Below are positions 27,769 to 36,808 of a stretch of 64,000 bases of DNA, in pieces. Source of the DNA: CALMNV01 sp035688975. Its GTDB lineage: Bacteria; Actinomycetota; Actinomycetes; Actinomycetales; Dermatophilaceae. The stretch is from positions 1 to 64,000 of the forward strand of contig NZ_DASSMH010000051.1 of NCBI RefSeq assembly GCF_035688975.1, read 5' to 3'. Position 1 is the stretch's first letter. Each line of letters begins with the position of its first letter. A model generated the notes under the pieces. That model saw only the letters and a list, made by a program, of their open reading frames with translations, had not been told where the DNA came from and did no database searches. The translations under genes were made by a program, and so were the position numbers.

Positions 27769-29213
27769 GCCCGACCTCCTCGGTTCGCGGCCCACCATTG
27801 GCGGAAGGTCTCCTTGGGTGGCGCCGGGGCGTCACGCGCGTCGCTCCAGGCCGACAGCGGCCACGGCAGGCGGCCCAGCGACGGACGCCCGCCGAGCAGG
27901 CGACCGACGGTGGTGGCTGGGTTCTGGGCCTTCTCCAGCCGCCCGGCCTTGGACAGCGTGAACGCTCCGGCCCTCATCGCCAGGCCCTCGGCCGTCGGCC
28001 GGCCGCCCCGGTGGTCGTCGACGACCTTGGTGCGCAGGTGCACGAGCAGGTCGGGGATCTCGATGCGCACGGGGCACACGTCGAAGCAGGCGCCGCACAG
28101 GGTCGAGGCGTAGGGCAGGGACTGCTCGAGCGCGCCCTGCCGGCCCCGCAGCTGGGGACCGAGGACGGCGCCGATGGGGCCGGGGTAGACCGAGCCGTAG
28201 GCCACGCCACCGACCCGCTCGTAGACCGGGCACACGTTGAGGCAGGCCGAGCAGCGGATGCACCGCAGCGCCTGGCGCCCGACCGGGTCGGCGAGGACGT
28301 TGGTGCGCCCGTTGTCGACGAGGACGACGTGCACGTCCTGCGGCCCGTCGCCCTCGGTCGCCCCGGTCCACATGGACGTGTAGGGGTTCATCCGCTCGCC
28401 GGTGCTCGACCGGGGGAGGAGCTGGAGGAAGACGGCGAGGTCCTCCCACGTCGGCACGAGCTTCTCGATCCCGACGACGGAGATGAGGGTCTCCGGGAGG
28501 GTCAGGCACATCCGGCCGTTGCCCTCCGACTCGACGACGACGAGGGTGCCGGTCTCGGCGACGGCGAAGTTGGCGCCGCTCACCGCCACCTTGGCGCGCA
28601 GGAACTTCTCGCGCAGATGGAGCCGGGCGGCCTCGGCGAGCCGGGCCGGCTCGTCGCTGAGGTCCTCCGGGGCCGGGCGCCCCACCTTGCCCATCTCGCG
28701 CCGGAAGACCTCCCGGACCTCGGAGCGGTTGCGGTGGATGGCCGGGACGAGGATGTGGCTCGGCAGGTCGTCGCCGAGCTGGACGATGAGCTCCGCGAGA
28801 TCGGTCTCCCACGCGGCGATCCCCGCTGCCTCGAGCGCCTGGTTGAGCTCGATCTCCACGGTGGCCATCGACTTGACCTTGACGACCTCGTCGGCCCCGG
28901 TGGCCCGGACGAGATCGACGACGATCGCGTTGGCCTCGGCCGCGTCGCGGGCCCAGTGCACCGTCGCGCCGGCGTCGGTGAGCCGGGCCTCGAGCTCGAG
29001 CAGGTAGGTGTCGAGGTGCGCGAGCACGCGGTCCTTGGTCTCGGCTGCCTTGACCCGCAGGTCCTCCCAGTCGCCGACCTCCCCGACGACCCTGGCCCGC
29101 TTCGTGCGGATCGTCGCCGTCGCGTGGGCGAGGTTGCGGCGCAGCTGCGTGTCTGCGAGCGCCTTGCGGGCGCCCTCCTGGAACTTCGGCAGGCCCACGA
29201 AGGTGCGGCTCAT
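27765..29213 (-). CDS. lutB: Lactate utilization iron-sulfur protein B
   Basis: LutB carries the two [4Fe-4S] clusters of the lactate oxidation complex. The 482-residue protein has an N-terminal LUD domain (SGANFAVAETGTLVVVESEG), cluster motifs CIRCSACLNVCP (near residue 318) and CGACFDVCP (near residue 372), and a DUF3390-like C-terminus (PPKETFRQWW). ATG 29213 overlaps the lutA stop (ATGA). Confidence 0.95.
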   Translation of the reverse strand: MSRTFVGLPKFQEGARKALADTQLRRNLAHATATIRTKRARVVGEVGDWEDLRVKAAETKDRVLAHLDTYLLELEARLTDAGATVHWARDAAEANAIVVDLVRATGADEVVKVKSMATVEIELNQALEAAGIAAWETDLAELIVQLGDDLPSHILVPAIHRNRSEVREVFRREMGKVGRPAPEDLSDEPARLAEAARLHLREKFLRAKVAVSGANFAVAETGTLVVVESEGNGRMCLTLPETLISVVGIEKLVPTWEDLAVFLQLLPRSSTGERMNPYTSMWTGATEGDGPQDVHVVLVDNGRTNVLADPVGRQALRCIRCSACLNVCPVYERVGGVAYGSVYPGPIGAVLGPQLRGRQGALEQSLPYASTLCGACFDVCPVRIEIPDLLVHLRTKVVDDHRGGRPTAEGLAMRAGAFTLSKAGRLEKAQNPATTVGRLLGGRPSLGRLPWPLSAWSDARDAPAPPKETFRQWWAANRGGRA

Positions 29214-29950
29214 TCCCCGTCCTCCTCGGTCGCGGCCAGGACCTCGGCCAGGTGCAGCGTCCGCACGCCGGCGCGCTGCCGATGCAGCAGGCCCCCGATG
29301 TGCGCGAGGCACGAGTTGTCGCCCGCGACGAGGACCTCGGCGCCCGTCTCGCGGACGTGCCGGGCCTTGTCCGCCCCCATCGCGACGGAGACGTCGGCGT
29401 TCTTCATCGCGAAGGTCCCCCCGAAGCCGCAGCACTCCTCCGCCGCGGGCAGCTCCACGAGGTCGATGCCCCGCACGGCACGCAGCAGCCGCAGCGGCCG
29501 GTCGCCGACGCGGATCATCCGCAGCGAGTGGCAGGTCGGGTGGTAGGTCACCCGGTGGGGGAAGTAGGCGCCGACGTCGGTGACGCCGAGCACGTCGACG
29601 AGGAACTCGGTGAGCTCGTACACCTTGGGCACCACCTCGCCGACCGCGGCCTCGAGTCCGGGGTCGGCCGCTCTCCGGGCGAGGCCGGCGTGCTGCTCGC
29701 GGATCGAGCCGGTGCAGGATCCCGACGGCACGACGACGGCGTCGTAGGACGCGAACACGTCGACGAAGGACCGCACGAGCGGGATGGCCTCCGCGGCATA
29801 CCCGGTGTTGGTGAACATCTGGCCGCAGCAGGTCTGTGCGCGGGGGAACTCGACCCTGCAGCCGAGCCGCTCGAGCAGGGTCACGACGGCCTTGGGCGTC
29901 GAGGGCCACATCGTGTCGTTGAAGCACGTGGCGAACAGAGCGACTCTCAC
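29210..29950 (-). CDS. lutA: Lactate utilization protein A
   Basis: LutA is a (Fe-S)-binding protein of the lactate oxidation complex, with two cysteine-rich CCG domains (CCGQMFTNTGY and CCGFGGTFA). GTG 29950 (product starts MRVALFATCFND, 246 residues) is preferred over GTG 29959, because a TAGCGT hexamer lies exactly 7 nt before it and homologues begin in the same way. lutA-lutB-lutC form one leftward operon with 4-bp overlaps and may work with MctP. Confidence 0.94.
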   Translation of the reverse strand: MRVALFATCFNDTMWPSTPKAVVTLLERLGCRVEFPRAQTCCGQMFTNTGYAAEAIPLVRSFVDVFASYDAVVVPSGSCTGSIREQHAGLARRAADPGLEAAVGEVVPKVYELTEFLVDVLGVTDVGAYFPHRVTYHPTCHSLRMIRVGDRPLRLLRAVRGIDLVELPAAEECCGFGGTFAMKNADVSVAMGADKARHVRETGAEVLVAGDNSCLAHIGGLLHRQRAGVRTLHLAEVLAATEEDGE

Positions 29951-29957
29951 GGCCGAC

Positions 29958-29963
29958 ACGCTA
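29958..29963 (-). promoter_or_regulatory. -10-like hexamer of lutABC
   Basis: TAGCGT on the minus strand, 7 nt before GTG 29950, immediately before the stop of the azlD gene; likely leaderless. Confidence 0.4.
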
Positions 29964-30275
29964 CTGCCAACCGAGCGCGCGCAGGCCGGCAGCCGTCACC
30001 GCACCGGCCACGACGACGACGATGAACGGCGCGCGGAGCAGGAGCGCGGCCACGGCCACGCCGACCGCCGCGAGGCGCGCGTCGAGCACCGGTGCGCCGC
30101 CGTGCCCGGTCAGGGCCTGGGTGGCGACGAGCGCGGCGAGCAGCGCGACGGGCAGGGCCGCGGTCACCCGTCTCGTCCGCTGGCCGGTGAGCAGCGCGCG
30201 CGGCACGAGGTGCCCGGCGAGCTTGAGCGAGAAGGCGATCCCCGAGGCCACGAGGACGGCGGTCCACTGGCTCAC
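29961..30275 (-). CDS. azlD: AzlD-type branched-chain amino acid exporter subunit
   Basis: The 104-residue membrane protein has about four helices and typical AzlD segments (VPRALL, LPVALLAALVATQAL). With AzlC it forms an exporter for branched-chain amino acids or analogues (BrnFE type, where BrnE is the AzlD homologue). GTG 30275 overlaps the azlC stop. It precedes lutABC on the same strand. Confidence 0.9.
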   Translation of the reverse strand: MSQWTAVLVASGIAFSLKLAGHLVPRALLTGQRTRRVTAALPVALLAALVATQALTGHGGAPVLDARLAAVGVAVAALLLRAPFIVVVVAGAVTAAGLRALGWQ

Positions 30276-31006
30276 GCGCGCGCCTCTCCGGGGGACCGCC
30301 ACGCCAGCAGGGCGGCGAAGGCCGCGACGATGACAGGTATGCCGGGTGGCAGCGCGGGGGAGAGGGTGACCGCCACGACAGCGGCCACGACGGCGATGGC
30401 CACGGTGTCGCGGCTGCGCAGGCGTGGCCAGAGCAGTGCCGTGAACGCCGAGCACGCCGCGGCGTCGAGGCCCCACGTGCGCGGGTCGCCGATGGCGTTG
30501 CCGAGCAGGGTCCCGAGGAGGGTCATGGCGTTCCAGAGGAGGAAGACGCTGGCCCCCGTGACCCAGAAGCCGACGCGGGCCGCTCGCACGTCGCGCTGAC
30601 CCATGGCCACGGCCGTGGACTCGTCGATGGTCAGGTGCGCCGCTGCCAGGCGCCGGAGGCCGCGCACTCCGAGCAGCCGGGTGAGCTCCAGGGCGTAGAG
30701 GCCGTTGCGGATGCCGAGCATCGACGACGCCGCGATGGCGGCCGGTGCCGCGCCCATGCCGCCCGCGACGATGCCGACGAAGGCGAACTGCGAGCCGCCG
30801 GTGAACATCAGCGCGGACAGGGCCATCGCCTGCCCCACGTCGAGCCCGGCAGCGACGGCGAGCGCCCCGAAGCTCACGCCGTAGGCACCCGTCGCGACGC
30901 CGACGGAGACACCCTGGCGCACGACGGACCGGCGGACCGAGGCGTCGAGCGGGCGGGGGTCGAGCGGGGCGGAGCCGAGGGAGACGGCGTCGGGCGGGCC
31001 GCTCAC
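30272..31006 (-). CDS. azlC: AzlC-type branched-chain amino acid permease
   Basis: The 244-residue polytopic protein has the AzlC signature FTGGSQFAFVG and the segment SMLGIRNGLYALEL. It is the large subunit of the AzlCD/BrnFE exporter. The start GTG 31006 overlaps the stop of the upstream histidine-rich GNAT gene, so GNAT-azlC-azlD form one transcription unit. Confidence 0.92.
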   Translation of the reverse strand: MSGPPDAVSLGSAPLDPRPLDASVRRSVVRQGVSVGVATGAYGVSFGALAVAAGLDVGQAMALSALMFTGGSQFAFVGIVAGGMGAAPAAIAASSMLGIRNGLYALELTRLLGVRGLRRLAAAHLTIDESTAVAMGQRDVRAARVGFWVTGASVFLLWNAMTLLGTLLGNAIGDPRTWGLDAAACSAFTALLWPRLRSRDTVAIAVVAAVVAVTLSPALPPGIPVIVAAFAALLAWRSPGEARA

Positions 31007-31683
31007 GTGTCCGCTCCATGCTGGCGGGAGTCGTCCACCCGCGCCGAGAGCCGGACCTCGCGCTCGGCCCGACCGTCGGGGGAGACGACCCTGGCGCGGT
31101 GTGCCCCGTCGGGCTGCAGGCCGGCGGCGAGGAGGAAGGCGCGCCCGGCGTCGTCCGAGGCGAGCAGCCAGGCGTCGAGCTCGGTGCGGCCCCGGCCGCG
31201 GACGGTGTCGACGGCGGCGTTGAGCAGGCGCGACCCGTGGCCCTGGCGCCGGGCGGCGGGGTGGACGCCGAGCACGAGCAGCTCGGCGGTCTCGGCCGTC
31301 GCGTCCGGGTCGCTCGACGGGCCGACGGCCGCGAAGCCGACGACCTGCTCGCCGGCGCACGCCACGAGCAGCACGTGGTCGGGGGTGGGCGGCTCGGCGA
31401 GCGAGCGGCGCCACACCGCCGCCAGGGCGCCGGGCTCGAGCTGGGCGACCGCCTCGGGGGCGAGGACGGCGGCATACGCCTCCCGCAGCACGACCGACTG
31501 CACGAGGGCCACCGCCGGCACGTCGGCCGGGCGGGCGAGTCGGACGCTCGCGTCGGCCAGTGGCCCGGGGTCGTGCGCGTGGGGGTGCTCGTGCGCGTGG
31601 GAGTGCTCGTGCGGGTGGGCGTGCGGGTCGTCGGGCCCGTCGGCCGGGTCGGGTGCGTGCTGGGAGGGCGCCACGTCGGGCAT
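31003..31683 (-). CDS. GNAT acetyltransferase with histidine-rich N-terminal tail
   Basis: The 226-residue protein begins with an acidic tail in which nine histidines alternate with other residues (PHAHPHEHSHAHEHPHAHD, about residues 20-38). A GNAT domain follows, with LVLGVHPAARRQGHGSRLLN as the acetyl-CoA-binding motif. The tail is a plausible metal-binding handle (nickel, zinc, cobalt) and is encoded by a GTG-rich imperfect repeat. Substrate unknown. It is the first gene of the azlCD unit and divergent from paaA, with a 63-bp gap. Confidence 0.82.
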   Translation of the reverse strand: MPDVAPSQHAPDPADGPDDPHAHPHEHSHAHEHPHAHDPGPLADASVRLARPADVPAVALVQSVVLREAYAAVLAPEAVAQLEPGALAAVWRRSLAEPPTPDHVLLVACAGEQVVGFAAVGPSSDPDATAETAELLVLGVHPAARRQGHGSRLLNAAVDTVRGRGRTELDAWLLASDDAGRAFLLAAGLQPDGAHRARVVSPDGRAEREVRLSARVDDSRQHGADT

Positions 31684-31710
31684 TGTCGCAGGGCCCCCGG
31701 GCCGGCCCCT

Positions 31711-31740
31711 TTGCCCGCCCTGTCGACCATCTCGCATACT
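31711..31740 (+). promoter_or_regulatory. Promoter of the paa operon
   Basis: TTGCCC (31711-31716) and CATACT (31735-31740) are 18 bp apart; the -10 ends 6 nt before the paaA ATG, so the mRNA is probably leaderless. Confidence 0.45.
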
Positions 31741-31746
31741 GGACGC

Positions 31747-32793
31747 ATGTACGGCAACGACGTCATCGACCCGAACGAGCCGCTCAACGCGGCCGAGACG
31801 GGCGCCTATGACCACGCTCGGGAGCACGAGGACCGCCGCGCCGAGGTCGGGGGCGACTTCGACGCGCTGCTGGCGGCCGACCAGCGCATCGAGCCGCGTG
31901 ACGCGATGCCGGAGGACTACCGCCAGACCCTCATCCGCCAGATCGCCCAGCACGCGCACTCCGAGATCATCGGCATGCAGCCGGAGGGCAACTGGATCAC
32001 CCGCGCCCCCTCGTTGCGGCGCAAGGCGATCCTCGTCGCCAAGGTGCAGGACGAGGCCGGTCACGGGCTCTACCTCTACTCGGCCGCCGAGACCCTCGGC
32101 ATCGACCGGGCGGAGCTGCTCGACCGGCTGCACGACGGTCGGCAGAAGTACTCCTCGATCTTCAACTACCCGACGCTGACCTGGGCCGACTGCGGCGCCA
32201 TCGGCTGGCTCGTCGACGGCGCGGCGATCATGAACCAGGTGCCGCTCTGCCGGTGCTCCTACGGCCCCTACGCGCGGGCCATGATCCGCGTGTGCAAGGA
32301 GGAGTCGTTCCACCAGCGGCAGGGCTTCGAGATCCTCTGGACGCTGATGCGGGGGACCGAGGCGCAGCAGGCCATGGCGCAGGACGCCGCGAACCGCTGG
32401 TGGTGGCCGGCCCTGGCGATGTTCGGCCCCCGCGACACCGGTGTGGCCGCCACCAAGGGCGGCCACACCGAGCAGTCGATGGCCTGGGGCATCAAGCGCT
32501 TCAGCAACGACGACCTGCGCCAGAAGTTCGTCGACATGACGGTGCCGCAGGCGCACAAGCTCGGCCTCACGCTGCCCGACCCCGAGCTGCGCTGGAACGA
32601 GGAGCGCGGGCACTGGGACTTCGGCGAGGTCGACTGGGACGAGTTCTGGCGCGTGCTCCGGGGCGACGGCCCGTGCAACGCGGAGCGGATCGCCCACCGG
32701 CGGCACGCCCACGAGGAGGGCGCCTGGGTCCGGGAGGCCGCGACGGCGTATGCCGCGAAGCGGGCTGCCGTGCGGGAGGGCAGTGCCGCGTGA
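31747..32793 (+). CDS. paaA: 1,2-phenylacetyl-CoA epoxidase, catalytic subunit A
   Basis: PaaA is the di-iron subunit that epoxidises the ring of phenylacetyl-CoA, the first committed step of aerobic phenylacetate degradation. The 348-residue protein begins MYGNDVIDP and has DEAGHGLYLYSAAETLG and ESFHQRQGFEIL, which carry the iron ligands. The start was chosen at ATG 31747 from the family N-terminus and the promoter spacing. It leads a five-gene operon with 4-bp overlaps; the other paa pathway genes (paaG, Z, K) are not in the window. Confidence 0.96.
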   Translation: MYGNDVIDPNEPLNAAETGAYDHAREHEDRRAEVGGDFDALLAADQRIEPRDAMPEDYRQTLIRQIAQHAHSEIIGMQPEGNWITRAPSLRRKAILVAKVQDEAGHGLYLYSAAETLGIDRAELLDRLHDGRQKYSSIFNYPTLTWADCGAIGWLVDGAAIMNQVPLCRCSYGPYARAMIRVCKEESFHQRQGFEILWTLMRGTEAQQAMAQDAANRWWWPALAMFGPRDTGVAATKGGHTEQSMAWGIKRFSNDDLRQKFVDMTVPQAHKLGLTLPDPELRWNEERGHWDFGEVDWDEFWRVLRGDGPCNAERIAHRRHAHEEGAWVREAATAYAAKRAAVREGSAA

Positions 32794-33080
32794 GCGAGGA
32801 GAGGCCCTGGCCGCTCTACGAGGTCTTCGTCCGGCCCAAGCGCGGGCTCTCGCACGTGCACGTCGGCTCGCTCCACGCGCCGGACGAGCGGATGGCCCTG
32901 CGCAACGGGCGCGACCTCTACACGCGCCGGCAGGAGGGCGTCTCGATCTGGGTCGTCCGCGCCGACGCGATCACCGCGAGCAGCCCCGACGAGAAGGACG
33001 CCTTCTTCGACCCGGCCGCCGACAAGGTCTACCGCCACCCGACGTTCTACGACGTGCCCGAGGACGTCGACTACCTATGA
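32790..33080 (+). CDS. paaB: 1,2-phenylacetyl-CoA epoxidase subunit B
   Basis: The 96-residue PaaB is a small structural subunit bridging PaaAC dimers. It has the typical core PLYEVFVRPKRGLSHVHVGS and ends EDVDYL. GTG 32790 overlaps the paaA stop. Confidence 0.95.
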   Translation: MSEERPWPLYEVFVRPKRGLSHVHVGSLHAPDERMALRNGRDLYTRRQEGVSIWVVRADAITASSPDEKDAFFDPAADKVYRHPTFYDVPEDVDYL

Positions 33081-33901
33081 CGGACGACCGCACTCGCGCC
33101 CCGAGCGAGGCCCCGAGCGAGGCCCCGAGCGAGGGCACCGCGAAGCTCGGCTCTGCGGCATACCTGCTCGCGGTGGCCGACGACGCGCTCGTCTACGCCC
33201 AACGGCTGGGTGAGTGGCTCACCAACGCGCCGCAGCTCGAGGAGGACATGGCGCTCGGCAACATCTGCCTCGACCTGCTCGGGCAGGCGCGGGCCCTCTA
33301 TCCCAGGGTCGGCGAGCTCGACGGGACGGGGCGCGGCGAGGACGACTTCGCGATGCTGCGTGACGAACGCGCGTTCCGCAACGTCCACCTCGTGGAGCAG
33401 GAGCGCGGGGACTTCGCCCAGGAGATGGCCCGCCTGCTCTGGTTCTCCGCCTACCAGCTCGACCTCTACGGCGGAGCGCTTGCCGGCTCGGCCGACCCGG
33501 TGGCGGCGGGGGTCGCGGAGAAGGCCGTCAAGGAGGTGCGCTACCACCTCGACCATGCCCGCCAGTGGGTGCTGCGGCTCGGTGACGGCACCGACGAGTC
33601 GCACCGCCGGATGCAGGCGGCCCTCGACTGGGTGGCGCCCTACGTCGACGAGCTGTTCGACGACGAGCCGCACGCCCGGGCGGCCGTCGAGTGCGGCGTG
33701 CTGCGGCGGCTGCCGTCGCAGGCACGGCCGACGGTCCTCGCCGCCGTGGAGCGCGTCGTCGACGAGGCGACCCTGAGCATGCCGGAGCCGGCCCGGTGGC
33801 GCTCCCGAGGCGGGCGCGACGGCATCCACTCGCGCCCCATGGGCTTCCTGCTCGCCGAGCTGCAGCACGTCGCCCGTTCCCACCCCGGGGCGAGCTGGTG
33901 A
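33077..33901 (+). CDS. paaC: 1,2-phenylacetyl-CoA epoxidase subunit C
   Basis: PaaC is the non-catalytic ferritin-like partner of PaaA. The 274-residue protein has EDMALGNICLDLLGQARAL and VKEVRYHLDHARQWVLRLG. Its N-terminus carries three copies of APSE, encoded by a 12-bp tandem repeat (33100-33135), an unusual extension. ATG 33077 overlaps the paaB stop. Confidence 0.94.
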   Translation: MTDDRTRAPSEAPSEAPSEGTAKLGSAAYLLAVADDALVYAQRLGEWLTNAPQLEEDMALGNICLDLLGQARALYPRVGELDGTGRGEDDFAMLRDERAFRNVHLVEQERGDFAQEMARLLWFSAYQLDLYGGALAGSADPVAAGVAEKAVKEVRYHLDHARQWVLRLGDGTDESHRRMQAALDWVAPYVDELFDDEPHARAAVECGVLRRLPSQARPTVLAAVERVVDEATLSMPEPARWRSRGGRDGIHSRPMGFLLAELQHVARSHPGASW

Positions 33902-34416
33902 TGGCCACGACGGTGAGCGTGCCTGTCTCCGAGGCGATCTCGCGCATCCCCGACCCCGAGGTGCCGGTCGTCACGATCGCCGACCTCGGCATCCTGCGCG
34001 ACGTGCAGGTCGACGAGGAGGCCCGCACGGTGACGGTGACGATCACGCCGACCTACTCCGGGTGCCCGGCCATGGAGGCGATCGCGGCGCGGGTCGACTT
34101 CGAGGCGCGGGCGCTCGGGTATGCCGTGTCGGTCCGCACCCGGCTCTCGCCCGCCTGGACCACCGACTGGGTGACCGAGGCTGGCCGGGACAAGCTGCGC
34201 CGCTTCGGGATCGTCCCGCCCGGCCCGGCCGGTCCGGTGCGGAGCGCCGGGCCTGCGGGGCCGGTGCCCGTCGAGCTCGGGCGGCACGTCGTGGCCTGCC
34301 CGCACTGCGGGTCCACGGACACGACCGAGATCTCCCACTTCGGCTCGACGGCCTGCAAGGCGCTGCGCCGCTGCGAGGCGTGCCGGGAGCCGTTCGACGA
34401 GTTCAAGGCGCTCTAG
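33901..34416 (+). CDS. paaD: Phenylacetate degradation protein PaaD
   Basis: PaaD belongs to the DUF59/MIP18 family and is thought to help assemble the metal centres of the epoxidase. The 171-residue protein has IPDPEVPVVTIADLGI and TPTYSGCPAME in the DUF59 part. A C-terminal zinc-ribbon-like region holds CPHCGSTDTTEIS and CEACREPF. ATG 33901 shares its A with the paaC stop. Confidence 0.94.
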   Translation: MATTVSVPVSEAISRIPDPEVPVVTIADLGILRDVQVDEEARTVTVTITPTYSGCPAMEAIAARVDFEARALGYAVSVRTRLSPAWTTDWVTEAGRDKLRRFGIVPPGPAGPVRSAGPAGPVPVELGRHVVACPHCGSTDTTEISHFGSTACKALRRCEACREPFDEFKAL

Positions 34417-34430
34417 GTGAGGCGCCCTCG

Positions 34431-35621
34431 ATGACCGAGACCACCGACCCGGTCGGCGTCCGCACGCCCCCGGCGGACGGCGCGGAGGGCGGGGCGCCCG
34501 TGGCCCCCGGGGCGGCCGTGGCGGGGCCGGGAGGCCGGCACCGCGGCCGCTTCCATCCGCTCACCGTGGCTGCGGTCGAGCGGCTGACCGACGATGCGGT
34601 GGCCGTGACCTTCGCGGTCCCGGGCGACCTCGTCGAGGAGTACGCGTTCGAGCCGGGCCAGCACCTCACGGTGCGGGCCGTGCTGGGCGGCGAGGAGGTG
34701 CGCCAGTCCTACTCGATCTGCCAGTCCCGCAACGCGCCCGGCGGATCGCGCCGTCTGAGAGTCGCGGTCGCCCGCGTGCCGGGCGGCCGGATGTCGACGT
34801 GGTTCACCGACGTCGTGCGCCCGGGCGACCGGATGGAGGTCATGACGCCGCTCGGGTCGTTCACCTGCCCGACCCGGCCCGACGGCATACGACACCACGT
34901 CGCCATCGCGGCGGGCTCGGGCATCACGCCGGTCCTCTCGCTGATCACCACGGCCCTCGAGGACGAGCCGGGGTCGCGTGTGACGCTCCTCTTCGGCAAC
35001 CGCCGGACGGGCACGATCATGTTCCTCGAGGAGCTCGAGGACCTCAAGAACCGGTTCCCCGAGCGCTTTCACCTCGTCAGCGTCCTGTCCCGGGAGGCGC
35101 AGGACGTCGAGCTCTTCTCCGGTCGGCTCGACCGCGAGCGTCTGGAGCGGATCTTCGCGACCCTGGTGCCACCGGCGACGGTGGACGAGTGGTACCTGTG
35201 CGGGCCCTACCGCATGGTGCTCGAGGCGGAGGCGCTGCTGCTCGACCGCGGCGTCGACCCGCGCCACGTGCACCACGAGATCTTCCACGTCGACGACGGC
35301 GCGCCGCGGGCCAAGGTGGTCGTCAACGACACTGCTCCTCCCGAGGCAGTGGTCACCGTCAACCTCGACGGGCGCACGACCGTCATCCCGATGCCGACGC
35401 GCGAGGAGTCCATCCTCGACGCCACCCTGCGGTCGCGGCCCGACGCGCCCTACTCGTGCACCGGCGGCGTGTGCGGCACCTGCCGGGCGCGGCTCGTCTC
35501 CGGCCAGGTGCGGATGGACCGCAACTTCGCGCTGGAGCCGGAGGAGGTCGCCGCCGGCATCGTGCTCGCCTGCCAGAGCCACCCGGTGACCGACGAGGTG
35601 TCCCTGGACTACGACGCCTGA
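34431..35621 (+). CDS. paaE: 1,2-phenylacetyl-CoA epoxidase reductase subunit E
   Basis: PaaE passes electrons from NADPH through FAD and a [2Fe-2S] centre to PaaA. The 396-residue protein has the FAD-binding RQSYSICQS, NAD(P) site IAAGSGITPVLSL, and a C-terminal plant-type ferredoxin domain with CTGGVCGTCRA (near residue 342) and a last Cys in LACQSHP. The first 40 residues form a Pro/Gly/Ala-rich extension. It ends the operon before a repeat-filled gap. Confidence 0.95.
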   Translation: MTETTDPVGVRTPPADGAEGGAPVAPGAAVAGPGGRHRGRFHPLTVAAVERLTDDAVAVTFAVPGDLVEEYAFEPGQHLTVRAVLGGEEVRQSYSICQSRNAPGGSRRLRVAVARVPGGRMSTWFTDVVRPGDRMEVMTPLGSFTCPTRPDGIRHHVAIAAGSGITPVLSLITTALEDEPGSRVTLLFGNRRTGTIMFLEELEDLKNRFPERFHLVSVLSREAQDVELFSGRLDRERLERIFATLVPPATVDEWYLCGPYRMVLEAEALLLDRGVDPRHVHHEIFHVDDGAPRAKVVVNDTAPPEAVVTVNLDGRTTVIPMPTREESILDATLRSRPDAPYSCTGGVCGTCRARLVSGQVRMDRNFALEPEEVAAGIVLACQSHPVTDEVSLDYDA

Positions 35622-35666
35622 CCCCGGGCGAGCGTGGTGGCGCGGTCGCGGTGCTGCCGTGGCGTG

Positions 35667-35769
35667 CTGTGTGCGGTATGCCGTGCCCCGACTCGGACGA
35701 CCGCACACAGGCCCGTTGGGCGGCCGCACACAGGCCCGTGGGGCGGCCGCACACAGGCCCGTCGGGGGG
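35667..35769. repeat. 42-bp repeat copy and 23-bp tandem units
   Basis: A 42-bp copy (35667-35708) runs from CTGTGTGCGG to CCGCACAC, with these ends forming an inverted repeat. Three 23-bp units starting CCGCACACAGGCCCGT follow at 35701, 35724 and 35747. The remainder of 35622-35825 shows nothing else. Confidence 0.88.
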
Positions 35770-35825
35770 CCGCTGCCTGTGGATGGGCCGGCCGCCCCGG
35801 GCGCCCGGCCGCCGATCATGGCTGC

Positions 35826-36800
35826 ATGCGTGACGCCCGCAGGGAGGGGGTCGACCGGCTGCTCGCGGCGCGGATCGCCGGGCAGGCGGGGCTGCTCACG
35901 CGCGCCCAGGCGCATGGTGGCGGCTTCACGGACGACGCGATCGCGTGGCGGGTGGCGTCGGGTCGGTGGCTGGCGGTCCATCCCGGGGTCTACCTCACCA
36001 TGCCGGGGAGGGACGACTGGGAGATGCGAGCAGTCGCCGCGCTCCTGTGCGTCGGCGCACCGGCCGCGCTGTGCGGTCCGAGCGCCGGTCATGCCTGGGG
36101 GCTGGTCTCCGAGCCGACCGGAGGCGTCACCGTCGTCGTGCCCGCCGGCCGCCGCGGCACGTCACGTCCGGGCATCGAGGTGACGCGCAGTCGCCACATG
36201 CTCGAGCGGGTGCACCCGAGCGCCTGGCCTCACCGCGTGACCGCGGAGCACGCCGTGCTCGACCTCGCGGGTGGCCGGCCCATGGACCGAATCGTGGGGC
36301 TCGTGGCGCGGGCCTGCCAGAAGGGCCTCGTGTCGACGCAGTCGCTGGCCGCGGCCCTCGACAGCCGCCCCGGGCAGGCCCATCGGCGGCTCCTGCTCGA
36401 GGGGCTGACGGGGGTCGGGCTCGGCGTGGAGAGCCCCGCCGAGTGGCGCTATGTGCACGACGTCGAGCGCGCGCACGGGCTGCCCGAGGCGCGTCGCCAG
36501 GACCCCGGGACCGGCTCCACGCGCCGCGACAACGCGTATGACGAGGTCAGGCTCATCGTGGAGGTCGACGGCCGCCTCGGGCACGAGGGCTGGGTCGGAC
36601 GTCAGCGCGACGGTCGCCGTGACCGGGCGTCCGCCCGCGAGGGGTGGCTCACCGTGCGCGTCTTCTGGCCGGACGTCGCCCTGACCCCGTGCGAGCTGGC
36701 CGCCGAGCTGGTCGACATCCTCCGGGCCCGCGGCTGGCGCGGCATACCGCGGCCCTGCCGACGCCCCGGCTGCGCGCTGGTCCGCGGCATCGTCGTGTGA
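35826..36800 (+). CDS. DUF559 protein with AbiEi-like N-terminus
   Basis: The 324-residue protein starts with a winged-helix-like region (AGQAGLLTRAQAHGGGFTDD, AIAWRVASGRWLAVHPGVYL), as in AbiEi-type antitoxin and DUF559 proteins. It ends with a Vsr-like PD-(D/E)XK region: YDEVRLIVEVDGRLGH holds the D-x(n)-E-V-D core, and the segment near RDRASAREGWLTVRVFW completes it. Such proteins are widespread in actinobacteria, of unproven role; nuclease activity is plausible. The gene is bracketed by two 42-bp direct repeats (35667-35708 and 36809-36850, 39 of 42 identical). Confidence 0.82.
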   Translation: MRDARREGVDRLLAARIAGQAGLLTRAQAHGGGFTDDAIAWRVASGRWLAVHPGVYLTMPGRDDWEMRAVAALLCVGAPAALCGPSAGHAWGLVSEPTGGVTVVVPAGRRGTSRPGIEVTRSRHMLERVHPSAWPHRVTAEHAVLDLAGGRPMDRIVGLVARACQKGLVSTQSLAAALDSRPGQAHRRLLLEGLTGVGLGVESPAEWRYVHDVERAHGLPEARRQDPGTGSTRRDNAYDEVRLIVEVDGRLGHEGWVGRQRDGRRDRASAREGWLTVRVFWPDVALTPCELAAELVDILRARGWRGIPRPCRRPGCALVRGIVV

Positions 36801-36808
36801 CGCCGGCG

